NCBI RefSeq assembly: GCF_003584645.1
Contig: NZ_AP017928.1
Span: 3,882,395 to 3,946,394, forward strand
Length of the DNA: 64,000 nucleotides
Direction of reading: 5' to 3'
From: Methylocaldum marinum
GTDB lineage: Bacteria > Pseudomonadota > Gammaproteobacteria > Methylococcales > Methylococcaceae
Every line of letters begins with the position of its first letter. Positions within the stretch are counted from its first letter, which is position 1. The translations under genes were made by a program, and so were the position numbers. This document shows positions 19,204-26,389 of the stretch, piece by piece. The notes beneath the pieces were generated by a model, which was not told where the DNA came from, did no database searches, and saw only the letters and a program-made list of their open reading frames with translations.

Positions 19204-19400
19204 CTCCTCCTCTTCGGGAATATGGCGATACTGTGACTCAGGCGCTAATCGGTGGGAATTATGCGGACAGCCGGACGCTTACTTTACGATAATGCGATGG
19301 ACCTGGAGCGCGTCTTGAATGACAAGGGCATCAAGCATTGAAAGCGGTGGCCCCGGTTTATTGGACAGGATTTTCCCAGGTTTAAGTGGGTTTCTGCGGT

Positions 19401-20130
19401 TTAGGCTGCCTTCTGGATTGGCAGTGAATGAAAGTACACGCGATTCGGGGGCTTGCCGTCAAGCGAAGAGTGCGGGCAGCGTTCATTGTAAAATTTGAAA
19501 TAACGGCGCAAGCCTTCTCGTGCCTCGGCAACGGTCTCGTAGGCATGTAAGTAGACTTCCTCGTACTTCACGCTTTTCCAGAGCCGTTCGACAAACACAG
19601 TGTCGACCCAGCGGCCTTGGCCCTCCATGCTCATTCGGATGCCGTGACCTTGGATCAACTCCACGAACACCTGGCGGGTGAACGGGCTGCCTTGGCCGGT
19701 GTTGAAGATCTCCGGGGTGCCATGGCGCTGAATGGCTTCCTCAACGGCTTCGATGCCGAAGTCCGGGGTCAGGCGGTTGGATCGTCGCCAGGACAGTACG
19801 CGCCGGGTCGCCCAGTCGAGCACCGCGGCCCGATAGACAAACCCTTTCCGCATGGGGATATAGCTGATATCCATGGCCCAGACGGGGTTCGCCTCTTTGA
19901 TCTCCAGACCGCGCAGCCGGTACGGGAACACCGGGTTCGGATGCCTTCGGCGGGTGTTCGGACGCCGGTACAGCGCCTCGATGCCCCTCTTCTTTTCGCC
20001 GCATCAGCGCCAGATCGCTCTCTGAGCCCGGCTGTGGCGTGTCGTAAACCGAGGCGCGCGAACGCCCCAGCCATGCACACGGCTGCACCACAGGGAGCGG
20101 GTCGGACCGGTCGATCATCGTTTTGCGAAT
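19401..20130 (-). pseudogene. IS3-family transposase OrfB, frameshifted
   Basis: The C-terminal 176 residues carry an intact rve integrase core (VWAMDISYIPMRKGFVYRAAVLD, FNTGQGSPFTRQVF, YFKFYNERCPHSSLDGKPPN). The N-terminal part (WLGRSRASVYDTP...) lies in another frame, and the region between is shortened, so no single product is made. In the conserved second-aspartate motif the residues read NTGQGSPFT where related proteins usually have D-Q-G, so catalysis is doubtful even without the frameshift. Confidence 0.8.
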
Positions 20131-20132
20131 CG

Positions 20133-20420
20133 CTAGCCCATGCGACCGAGCGCGGCGACTAAAACATCATTCTCCATCGCCAACGGGCCGATCTTGGCGT
20201 GGAGTTCCTTCACGTCCGGCCCCTTCGACGCACTGCGCTTCGCCGCCGTGGCGAACACATCGCTGGCCCGCTCCAACAACTGACTCTTCCATGGCGTGAT
20301 CGGGTTGACATGAACCTCGAACCGTTCTGCCAATTCAGCCAACGTCTTGTCGCCCTTGAGCGCCGCCAGGGCCACCTGGGCCTTAAAGGCCGCCGAGTGA
20401 TTTCGTCTCTTTCGTTTCAT
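20133..20420 (-). CDS. IS3-family OrfA (helix-turn-helix)
   Basis: The 95-residue product begins MKRKRRNHSAAFKAQVALAALKGDKTLAELAERFEVHVNPITPWK, the typical IS3 OrfA helix-turn-helix, and continues with a leucine-rich helix. A longer frame upstream exists, but this ATG gives the family N-terminus. It is functional only together with OrfB, which is broken here. Confidence 0.8.
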   Translation of the reverse strand: MKRKRRNHSAAFKAQVALAALKGDKTLAELAERFEVHVNPITPWKSQLLERASDVFATAAKRSASKGPDVKELHAKIGPLAMENDVLVAALGRMG

Positions 20421-20514
20421 CGTCTGTTCTCCGGTTTTCGCCCTTCGCAGGGCGGTGATTAGAACAGAAACGTCACTTAAACGGGGGTCCAAATTTCCGG
20501 CGCCGGCTCTGGCT

Positions 20515-21176
20515 TTGCGCAGCTCGACCGCTGGGTAGTCAAGGAAAGCGACACCCGCCTGGCCCGCCGCCTCCCACAGGGCTACCGGGCTGCCGCCAAC
20601 GACCCCTACATCGAGGTCGAGCTACGCTTCCAGAACCAGTGGGAAGACCCGGAAAGCGGGCTGTACTACAACTACCAGCGCTACTATGATCCCGACACCG
20701 GGCAATACCTCAGTCCCGATCCGATTGGGCTCCGGGGCGGACTCCGGCCGCACGGGTATGTGCACAATCCCGTGGGCTGGGTCGATCCGTGGGGGTTGGC
20801 GGGGTGTCCGCCGAAATTATCTGGAAATAACTGGACATTCAATCCTGCAAAAGATGTCGACTGGCGCGCGACAGGGAAGTCGGCTCGCGATGCGTTAGAC
20901 GAAGCATTTAGAAGAACCGGCATACCAAAGCAGGAGTTTCAAGTTACGAAATGGGGTAATAATAAATATGGAAAATCAATGCCCGTTGAATGGCAAGGAC
21001 CCCGTGGGGCTCAGGTAAACGTGGATATTCCTGAGTGGAATAATGTAAAACCGACGGGGGTGTTGGGTGAAGGTCCTCATCAGCCGCATATTGGCTACCA
21101 AACTCCTGGCAGAGGACCAGCGAGAATTAGAGGACATATTTTTGTGGATGATGTACCTGCTAACCAATGGTGCTAG
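20515..21176 (+). CDS. Orphan Rhs C-terminal fragment with unclassified toxin tip (cassette 3)
   Basis: An open frame without an ATG runs from the IS3 border through the last 95 or so Rhs core residues (DRWVVKESDTRL...DPWGLAG) into a tip of about 120 residues. The tip contains GEGPHQPHIGYQTPGRGPARIRGHIFVDD, with several histidines that could be catalytic or metal-binding. No family could be named with confidence. IS982 has inserted at the very end: the native tail would read ...DDVPATRE and is now ...DDVPANQWC, so only four residues changed. The cassette lacks the shell and a good start and is probably silent. Its immunity gene lies on the far side of the IS. Confidence 0.72.
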
Positions 21177-22073
21177 TTCAAACCTAGCCGTGAATGAGGC
21201 GGCCATGTAGGCACTCCAAGCCCTTGAGGTTTACCACAACCGTTTTGGGCGGGAGGCTGGCCTACATGACCACGATTGACTTTATCACCGAGCTGTTTTG
21301 TCGGGTAGACGATGCCATGACCGACAGTCGAAAACATCCCCAAGCGCTGTTGTGGCCGAGCGAAATCGTCACGTTGGGTCTGTTGCACGCCTTGAAGGGG
21401 GTCGGCAATCGAGCCTTCTACCGCTGGCTGATGCACGACTGCCAGGCGTTGTTCCCCCACCTGCCGGAGCGCACCCGTTTGTTTCGGCTGTTCAAAACTC
21501 ATCAGACCTGGACCTTTCACTTTCTGGCCACGCCCACGCTGCTTGGGATCGTTGACAGTTTCGGCATTGAGCTGATTCATCCCATCCGGGAGGGGCGAAG
21601 TCCCCAACAGATCGGCCGCAAAGGCGTCTCGAATCACCGCTGGATCGTCGGCGGTAAGCTGTGCCTAATCATTAACCACGTCGGGGGCATCATCGGCTGG
21701 GTTTGGGCACCGGCGAATGCCCACGACACCTGGTTTCATCCCGTGATTGACCTCTTTCAGCATCACAGTGTGATCTTGGGGGATACCGGCTTCCATGCCG
21801 AAACCGGCGATCCACCCAACTTGAAGCTGTGCCGCCGCGGCGAGTGGAACGACCGGATGCTGATTGAGACCGTCCTGTCGATGTTGACCCAAGTGTGCCA
21901 TTTCAAAAAGGTGATGCATCGCGTGGCAGACTACTTTCAAGCGCGTTTGGCTTTTACTGTGGCGCTGTTCAATCTGCTGATCCAATGGCAGGGCTGGCAA
22001 GCGGATGAGACTGGATTCGTCCCCCTGTCCATCGCCGAATTCAGCCTATAACTCAGAAACTAGCACCATTGGT
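21163..22073 (+). mobile_element. IS982-family insertion sequence
   Basis: A perfect 16-bp terminal inverted repeat (ACCAATGGTGCTAGTT) bounds a 911-bp element carrying one transposase. The flanks repeat TGCTA (21158-21162 and 22074-22078). Removing the element and one TGCTA rejoins the toxin end to its immunity gene. Confidence 0.88.
21266..22051 (+). CDS. IS982-family transposase
   Basis: The 261-residue product from MTTIDFITELFCRVDDAM has the IS982 N-terminus, followed by a DDE-type core (IVDSFGIELIH, VWAPANAHDTWFHPVIDL, ILGDTGFHAETGDPPNLKLC) and the MLIETVLSMLTQVCHFKKVMHRVADYFQARLAF tail. The length agrees with the family. The frame is open further upstream, but the chosen ATG matches the conserved start. 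It is apparently intact and may be active. Confidence 0.9.
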   Translation: MTTIDFITELFCRVDDAMTDSRKHPQALLWPSEIVTLGLLHALKGVGNRAFYRWLMHDCQALFPHLPERTRLFRLFKTHQTWTFHFLATPTLLGIVDSFGIELIHPIREGRSPQQIGRKGVSNHRWIVGGKLCLIINHVGGIIGWVWAPANAHDTWFHPVIDLFQHHSVILGDTGFHAETGDPPNLKLCRRGEWNDRMLIETVLSMLTQVCHFKKVMHRVADYFQARLAFTVALFNLLIQWQGWQADETGFVPLSIAEFSL

Positions 22074-22090
22074 TGCTACACGTGAGTAAC

Positions 22091-22534
22091 ATGAACAATC
22101 TAGATATTCACGGATACGCGGCCGAAGCGTTGCGTGCGGCTAAAGAAGCTGGTCTAAATGCAAGACTCCTGCCCAAACCTGTGGCACGTTGTTATATCAA
22201 ACGAGTTACCGATCGATTTTTACCGCACAAGCTGAGCGGACATTTAGCTATACAAGTTGACTCTGTATCTATCCCCCTCGAGCCATATGAGTTCTCTTAC
22301 CCTAAGTACCTGGATCACGAGCCCATTTATATGTTTTTCGATCAGAGTGGGATAGATAAAGATAATGTTGTGGTTATTAAAAATGGACAAGCACTAGGTG
22401 AGGTTTTAAGCCATTCTTTTGGCATGGAATACTTTTTGTCAAACAAAAATATTGAATTCTTGCTAGCCGTCAATTGGTACGTAATCGAAGGCGCCGGAAC
22501 AGCAAAGAAATGGATCAATAGGCTAATTTCATAA
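22091..22534 (+). CDS. Putative immunity protein of cassette 3
   Basis: The 147-residue product from MNNLDIHGYAAEALRAAKEAG is AT-rich and has no signal peptide. It contains HLAIQVDSVSIPLEPYEF and a tryptophan-containing C-terminus. It is not recognisable as a named immunity family. In the reconstructed pre-IS982 sequence its ATG follows the toxin stop by one base (GAGTAACATG), which strongly suggests toxin-immunity pairing. After the insertion it would need its own promoter or one provided by the IS. Confidence 0.62.
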   Translation: MNNLDIHGYAAEALRAAKEAGLNARLLPKPVARCYIKRVTDRFLPHKLSGHLAIQVDSVSIPLEPYEFSYPKYLDHEPIYMFFDQSGIDKDNVVVIKNGQALGEVLSHSFGMEYFLSNKNIEFLLAVNWYVIEGAGTAKKWINRLIS

Positions 22535-22559
22535 CCCCGTACAAATAGATCAGCGCGGA

Positions 22560-23561
22560 TTGCAGTTACAGCTCTGTCAGCCGCATTCATCACTGCAGCC
22601 ACAGCGTGCAACAAACGGGTTAAATCTTGCAACCCAGCATCTTGTCCCATACTGTCCCTTATGGCGAGCCTGCCTGGCATTGAACTGGCCAGCGGGTTCA
22701 TCACACCATATCGCGGGGCAATCGCTGCATGTCGTCACCGACCCGCTCGGCACGCCCAGGGAACTCGTCAGCGACGACGGCGAGGTCGTCTGGGCCGGCC
22801 AGCTGCGTACCTGGGGCCGGCTCGACCGCTGGGTAGTCAAGGAAAGCGACACCCGCCTGGCCCGCCGCCTGCCGCAGGGCTACCGGGCTGCCGCCAACGA
22901 CCCCTACATCGAGGTCGAGCTGCGCTTCCAGAACCAGTGGGAAGACCCGGAAAGCGGGCTGTACTACAACTACCAGCGCTACTATGATCCCGACACCGGG
23001 CAATACCTGAGTCCCGATCCGATCGGGCTCCGGGGCGGCCTCCGGCCGCACGGGTACGTGCACAATCCCGTGGGCTGGGTCGATCCGTGGGGGTTGGCGG
23101 CGTGTCCTGAAGGTACTCCTCCGCAATATCGAACTCAAGATCATGCGGCAAAAGCTGCATTCAAAAAAGTTAATCCTTTATCTATCAACGATAACTTAGA
23201 ATATGGCGGATTAATCTTTAGAGACAATAGATCCGGAAGATACGGTTTTACAGGACCTATTAAGGGAAGTGATCAAGGTGTTAATCCACACGCAGCCCAA
23301 GCCCCACACAATTCCAGCCTAGTTGGTGATTATCATACTCACGGTGACTATTCGCTATATGAATCCGCAACAGGCAAAACTATTCGCACGAGCGACCTAG
23401 TTCGCGATGCATTCAATAGCGATAATTTTTCTCCGCAAGATATTTCTGGAATTTCCGCCGATGGTAAAGGCATACCTGGTTACAAAGGATATTTAGGAAC
23501 TCCAAGTGGCATTTTCAAAGTTTATGATCCATCAAAAAGGTCGGTATATATTTTGAAATGA
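22560..23561 (+). CDS. Orphan Rhs C-terminal fragment with DUF4329/JAB-like tip (cassette 4)
   Basis: The frame starts with a non-Rhs stretch of about 55 residues and a TTG codon. At about 22724 it enters the Rhs core (LHVVTDPLGTPRELVSDDGEVVWAG) and reaches the DPWGLAACP junction. The tip of about 150 residues holds NLEYGGLIFRDN, VGDYHTHGDYSLY and FSPQDISGISADG, the pattern of DUF4329, whose HTH...D residues resemble JAB/MPN metal ligands. The start and the first 55 residues are doubtful. It is probably a silent cassette. The next gene overlaps the stop (ATGA) and is the likely immunity gene. Confidence 0.72.
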   Translation: MQLQLCQPHSSLQPQRATNGLNLATQHLVPYCPLWRACLALNWPAGSSHHIAGQSLHVVTDPLGTPRELVSDDGEVVWAGQLRTWGRLDRWVVKESDTRLARRLPQGYRAAANDPYIEVELRFQNQWEDPESGLYYNYQRYYDPDTGQYLSPDPIGLRGGLRPHGYVHNPVGWVDPWGLAACPEGTPPQYRTQDHAAKAAFKKVNPLSINDNLEYGGLIFRDNRSGRYGFTGPIKGSDQGVNPHAAQAPHNSSLVGDYHTHGDYSLYESATGKTIRTSDLVRDAFNSDNFSPQDISGISADGKGIPGYKGYLGTPSGIFKVYDPSKRSVYILK

Positions 23562-23893
23562 GATGGCGCGTCAATTTAAGTTCATTGCTGCTATTGTGTA
23601 GCATATCAAAGGCTGAACAAATGAACTCCATGACTAACATAAGGCAAATTGCATCTTTTTCCGGAAACTACCTACTCCCGATCAAACACGCATATCATGA
23701 ATTTAGCAAGACAGGATTAAATGCTAACGATTATATGATAAATATCCTGGAGTCAGATTCAGAAGTAATTATATCGTTTGAATATAAGAATCTTCCTAAG
23801 GGCTTTCGAGGGTCGATTCAAGGCACACCTAACTTTCAAGTTGAAATTGACAAAGTAAGTGGACAAGTTCTGCGATCTAGTTATGGTAGATGA
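23558..23893 (+). CDS. Putative immunity protein of cassette 4
   Basis: The 111-residue product starts inside the toxin stop (ATGA overlap). Its first 20 residues (MRWRVNLSSLLLLCSISKAEQ) resemble a short Sec signal peptide, so the mature protein may be periplasmic. The body (GNYLLPIKHAYHEFSKTGLNANDY, GSIQGTPNFQVEIDKVSGQV) resembles a small alpha/beta fold without a known name. An internal Met at residue 22 is an alternative start without the signal. Confidence 0.6.
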   Translation: MRWRVNLSSLLLLCSISKAEQMNSMTNIRQIASFSGNYLLPIKHAYHEFSKTGLNANDYMINILESDSEVIISFEYKNLPKGFRGSIQGTPNFQVEIDKVSGQVLRSSYGR

Positions 23894-24110
23894 TCTGTAG
23901 GCACCTCCAATAAGCCGAGATTTTCAGTGAATCCGCCCGTCGTACGATGAGCTTGGTGGAATTCGGTTCAATTTCCGGGCTGGATTGCGGGTTATTGGAG
24001 CCGTATCGCCAGATTTCGCCTTTGAATCGCGCAAGTTGGTAGAGATTCTGTTCTGTTCGGGTATCAAGAAGGGCACGATTCCGAGCCCCCGCTGCACTGG
24101 TAAGGGGGCA
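23894..24110. other. Spacer of unclear origin
   Basis: No gene is supported here. It separates cassette 4 from an orphan immunity relic and ends at the first copy of a 50-bp repeat that also precedes other modules of the island. Confidence 0.35.
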
Positions 24111-24159
24111 CTACTTGACTTTTCACCGACCGATCGCCGCCTGTCTCTGTAATGAAGGC
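24111..24159 (+). repeat. 50-bp module-border repeat, copy 1
   Basis: The unit runs from TTGACTTTT through CGATCGCCGCCTGTCTC to TGAAGG. Four related copies lie at 24755-24803, 29130-29179, 37063-37112 and 49671-49720. The common part is GCTTGACTTT, GAGCGATGACCGC and CCGTGCTGAA. This copy is the most diverged. Confidence 0.7.
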
Positions 24160-24162
24160 AAT

Positions 24163-24700
24163 ATGAATCATGTTGTAGAGCTTGCTCCCAGTGAACTCAA
24201 TGATTGGCTTGACGCTATATTGGATAGCAGGTCGTATGCCCCAAAGAATTTCAATTGGCTAGGTTTGGCTGAAATATTGGCGCGACGTGCATTAGAGACT
24301 GGAGTCCTACAATGGGCTCATCTTGCTATCAAAGTATATGAGTATATAGCTCGATCTGCTTACAAGGATGAACGCAACTCGTTGTTATGTTCAGAGATGC
24401 GCGTACGAGTACATTTTATAAAGCGATTCGGGTTGAGCAAGGAAGATAGTCTTCTTGATATAAATACAATTGCGTCTTGGTTTATGGAAAACACAGATTT
24501 TTCTTTAGAATGGGCGAAAATGTCTCGGATAACTGGCCTGATAAGCTTTAAAGCGGAGAGATTACCCTTGAAACAATTAACGCTCTGCGCAAAATTAAAA
24601 ATCGGATAAATATAGTTAAGAGTCTCGATTCGCTAGGGTTTCTCGATGCATATCCCGAAATTAGACAATGGATTGCTCTATCATCTCAACTTCCCTGATA
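24163..24700 (+). pseudogene. Orphan immunity relic, homologous to the immunity gene at 45.6 kb
   Basis: From MNHVVELAPSELNDWLDAIL the translation is about 90% identical to the 178-residue immunity protein downstream of the third rhs gene. A one-base loss near 24519 (GCGAAAATGTC against GCAAAGAATGTC) shifts the frame. Even the corrected frame meets TAA where the intact copy has CAA. Homology continues to ATCTCAACTTCCCTGATAG. No toxin lies beside it. It is a duplicated, decayed immunity gene. Confidence 0.85.
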
Positions 24701-24754
24701 GGGTGGTGAAAAACTCAGAAGGCCAGACAGCAACTCGGTACCGTAATAAGGAGG

Positions 24755-24803
24755 CATTGCTTGACTTTGCCTCGAGCGATGCCTACCTGTCCCCGTGCTG
24801 AAG
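24755..24803 (+). repeat. 50-bp module-border repeat, copy 2
   Basis: It carries CATTGCTTGACTTTGC...CCGTGCTGAAG and ends directly at the start codon of the truncated DUF7919 gene, showing that the repeat marks the left edge of a transplanted piece. Confidence 0.75.
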
Positions 24804-24804
24804 A

Positions 24805-25197
24805 ATGTATTTCGCAGACCTTTCTGAGTATTCATACAACCCACGGGAAGCTAGACCGGGCCTTCGAAATGTTGGATGGCTTGATAAAGCGCACGCCTTC
24901 GCGCGTGGACAACTTTCTGATTCGGTCATTGATAAGCTGTGGCAACTTTCGAAAGTCGCCGTCGCACAAACACGTGGTTTTCACGTCTGTGAAATGTGCA
25001 GCCATTTGTCTCATTCACCGCTAGTCATCATTCACAATTCTGAACGCCTGAGAGTCGGGTCGGCTGAGATTCGGGTTTTTGGCGCAGACGACTCAGCTTA
25101 TGCTTGCCCTAATTTGTTATGGCACTACGTCGTGGCTCACGACTACCTTCCGCCTGAGGGGTTTATTCAGGCCGTCCTTAGCCGGAAAGCGTCATGA
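24805..25197 (+). pseudogene. Truncated second copy of the DUF7919 immunity gene
   Basis: The first 125 codons are about 96% identical to the immunity gene at 15.3 kb (MYFADLSEYSYNPREARPGLR). The homology then breaks inside QAVL, and the frame ends with SRKAS and a stop. The last 25 or so residues are lost. No toxin gene precedes it. The product might still be made, but I treat it as a relic because the conserved C-terminal helix is missing. Confidence 0.75.
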
Positions 25198-25438
25198 ATT
25201 CCGGGTGTCGAGCGTATTATCGATTCACCCTTTGGCTGAAGCCACTACGTACCCGATTGCACAATGGGCGGGGCCGGCTGGCGGCGTTGCTCCTTCTTGT
25301 GGGGGACGGCCCCACGGAGGTGTCGCGTCTCTTCGACCGGGTCCAGGACAGGCTTGCCAGCCGTCACACACGCGAGCACGTCCAACTGCCGTTCAATCTG
25401 GCGGCAGCCAAGAGATTTGGTTACCTAGGGACGAATAG
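25198..25438. other. Unassigned fragment between the DUF7919 relic and the next gene
   Basis: One plus-strand frame encodes LWLKPLRTRLHNGRGRLAALL... and a RVQDRLASRHTREH segment, but it has no good start and no family I can name. It may be the tail of a gene cut off by the same rearrangement. Confidence 0.3.
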
Positions 25439-26002
25439 ATGGCGATTATTCTTGATCACCTGTCAAGCAAGTTTAGAAAGCTCTCGGCGGTACAGACACA
25501 AAACGTCTTGAATGCTCTCGGCATAAGTAGCGAGCGCTTCATCATCGGAGACAGGAGCTCCCCTTTATATGAAGCAGGTATATTTTCTAACGATAACCAT
25601 ATTAACCACTATTGGCTTAGGCGATCAGATAGAGACATTGAGTACTTTACACAAACCCAATCTGTGGATTTTTCGCCATTGGCAATACCATTTCTTTTCC
25701 ATGATTTCGGAATTTCTGAATCTGTTGCGCTAGACCAATTAATCCAACTCAAAGAAATACGAGATAAAATCAACCTACGGTACCCAACAATTACGTTTGA
25801 CGTGACGGACACCTTAAGCGATCAGCCGAGTGAGGGTTACTTTATTCAGCCAACCATGGATGTCATAAACGTATTCTACGCAGAACGAGGGACTGTGCGA
25901 TTGTTAGGCTGGACTACTTTGCCATGGATCGCTGGTTTGGCGGTCGCGTGGTTCGAAAATTATAAACGAATCCCTTGGTCTGATTTTTTACCGGCAACTT
26001 AA
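25439..26002 (+). CDS. Hypothetical protein, possible orphan immunity
   Basis: The 187-residue product (MAIILDHLSSKFRKLSAVQTQNVLNALG) is AT-rich and acidic, with an aromatic C-terminus (LPWIAGLAVAWFENYKRIPW). It has no signal peptide. The segment ITFDVTDTLSDQPSEGYFIQPTMDVINVFY suggests a beta-rich fold. I recognise no family. It sits in a stretch of immunity genes and relics, with a composition like theirs, so an orphan immunity role is plausible. It ends exactly where a truncated eagR begins. Confidence 0.5.
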   Translation: MAIILDHLSSKFRKLSAVQTQNVLNALGISSERFIIGDRSSPLYEAGIFSNDNHINHYWLRRSDRDIEYFTQTQSVDFSPLAIPFLFHDFGISESVALDQLIQLKEIRDKINLRYPTITFDVTDTLSDQPSEGYFIQPTMDVINVFYAERGTVRLLGWTTLPWIAGLAVAWFENYKRIPWSDFLPAT

Positions 26003-26376
26003 ATTCGCGTTTTTCAACCGTCAGCCGCAACCCCAGCCAGGGCGAGGACGCCTTCGCCGATTACCTCGATAAACAACTCGCCCAGTGCGAAAAGACGTTG
26101 CCCGGCTATCGCTTGCTCTTGCGGCGCGACTACGTCTGCCAAGGCCATCTCGCCTGCTGGCTGGATTATCAGTGGCGCTCCAACGGCCGTACCCTGCTGC
26201 TGCGGCAAGTGCTCATCGAACGGAAACCGGCGGTATTGATCTTCACCTTGACCACCACACCGGAGGATGCGCCGCACCATGAAAGCGGCTGGCGGCAGGT
26301 GATGGGCAGTCTCAAGCTGGTGCCCGACCCGGCGCACGACAGCGAGGCGCAAAGCCTGTCCGCCGACCTGTCCTGA
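26002..26376 (+). pseudogene. EagR (DUF1795) chaperone gene lacking its 5' third
   Basis: The frame reads TVSRNPSQGEDAFADYLDKQ, LACWLDYQWRSNGRTLLLRQ and GWRQVMGSLKLVPDP, matching the last two thirds of EagR chaperones (compare TVNRDRLPFGTDLETYAEDQ in copy A). The first 35 or so residues and the start codon are gone. The sequence joins directly to the stop of the preceding hypothetical gene. The PAAR effector follows 13 bp later, so this was its dedicated chaperone. Confidence 0.75.
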
Positions 26377-26389
26377 GCGGGAGACGGCC

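Larger units (their letters stand above)
16929..19282 (-). mobile_element. IS66-family insertion sequence with complete ends
   Basis: The terminal inverted repeats are GTAAGCGTCCGC at the left and its complement at the right (one mismatch in 12). The flanks carry the identical 8-bp target duplication TTTACGAT at 16921-16928 and 19283-19290, the length expected for IS66. All three genes (tnpA, tnpB, tnpC) are present, on the minus strand, and look intact. Confidence 0.95.
15851..19341 (+). pseudogene. ISAs1-family (H-repeat type) transposase, decayed and split by IS66
   Basis: Pieces in three frames give a recognisable ISAs1 transposase: SPLKQSLLPISDHRRAQGKLYDLPH, then VIALDGKTLRGSLDR, then LVQLKGNHPKLR, then AEAIRGHWSIDNRLHDVLD. 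There are several frameshifts and stops. Coding stops at 16928 inside LYD and resumes at 19283 with NAMDLERVLNDKGIKH and a TGA stop at 19341. The intervening 2.35 kb is an IS66 element with an 8-bp target duplication. The left end of the element is probably near 15812 (CAGGGCTGTTCAATGC). H-repeats of this family are classic companions of Rhs elements in E. coli. Confidence 0.85.
19356..20498 (-). mobile_element. IS3-family element, decayed
   Basis: It contains an IS3 orfA and a frameshifted orfB. The ends are inferred from imperfect inverted sequences (TTGGACAGG... at the left, TTGGACCCCC on the minus strand at the right), so the borders are approximate. It lies immediately beside the ISAs1 relic and before the next Rhs fragment. 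Confidence 0.65.

Noticed and set aside
19401..19931. Intact-looking 176-residue transposase on the minus strand.
   Set aside because: It is only the C-terminal half of IS3 OrfB; the rest lies in another frame and the element is decayed.
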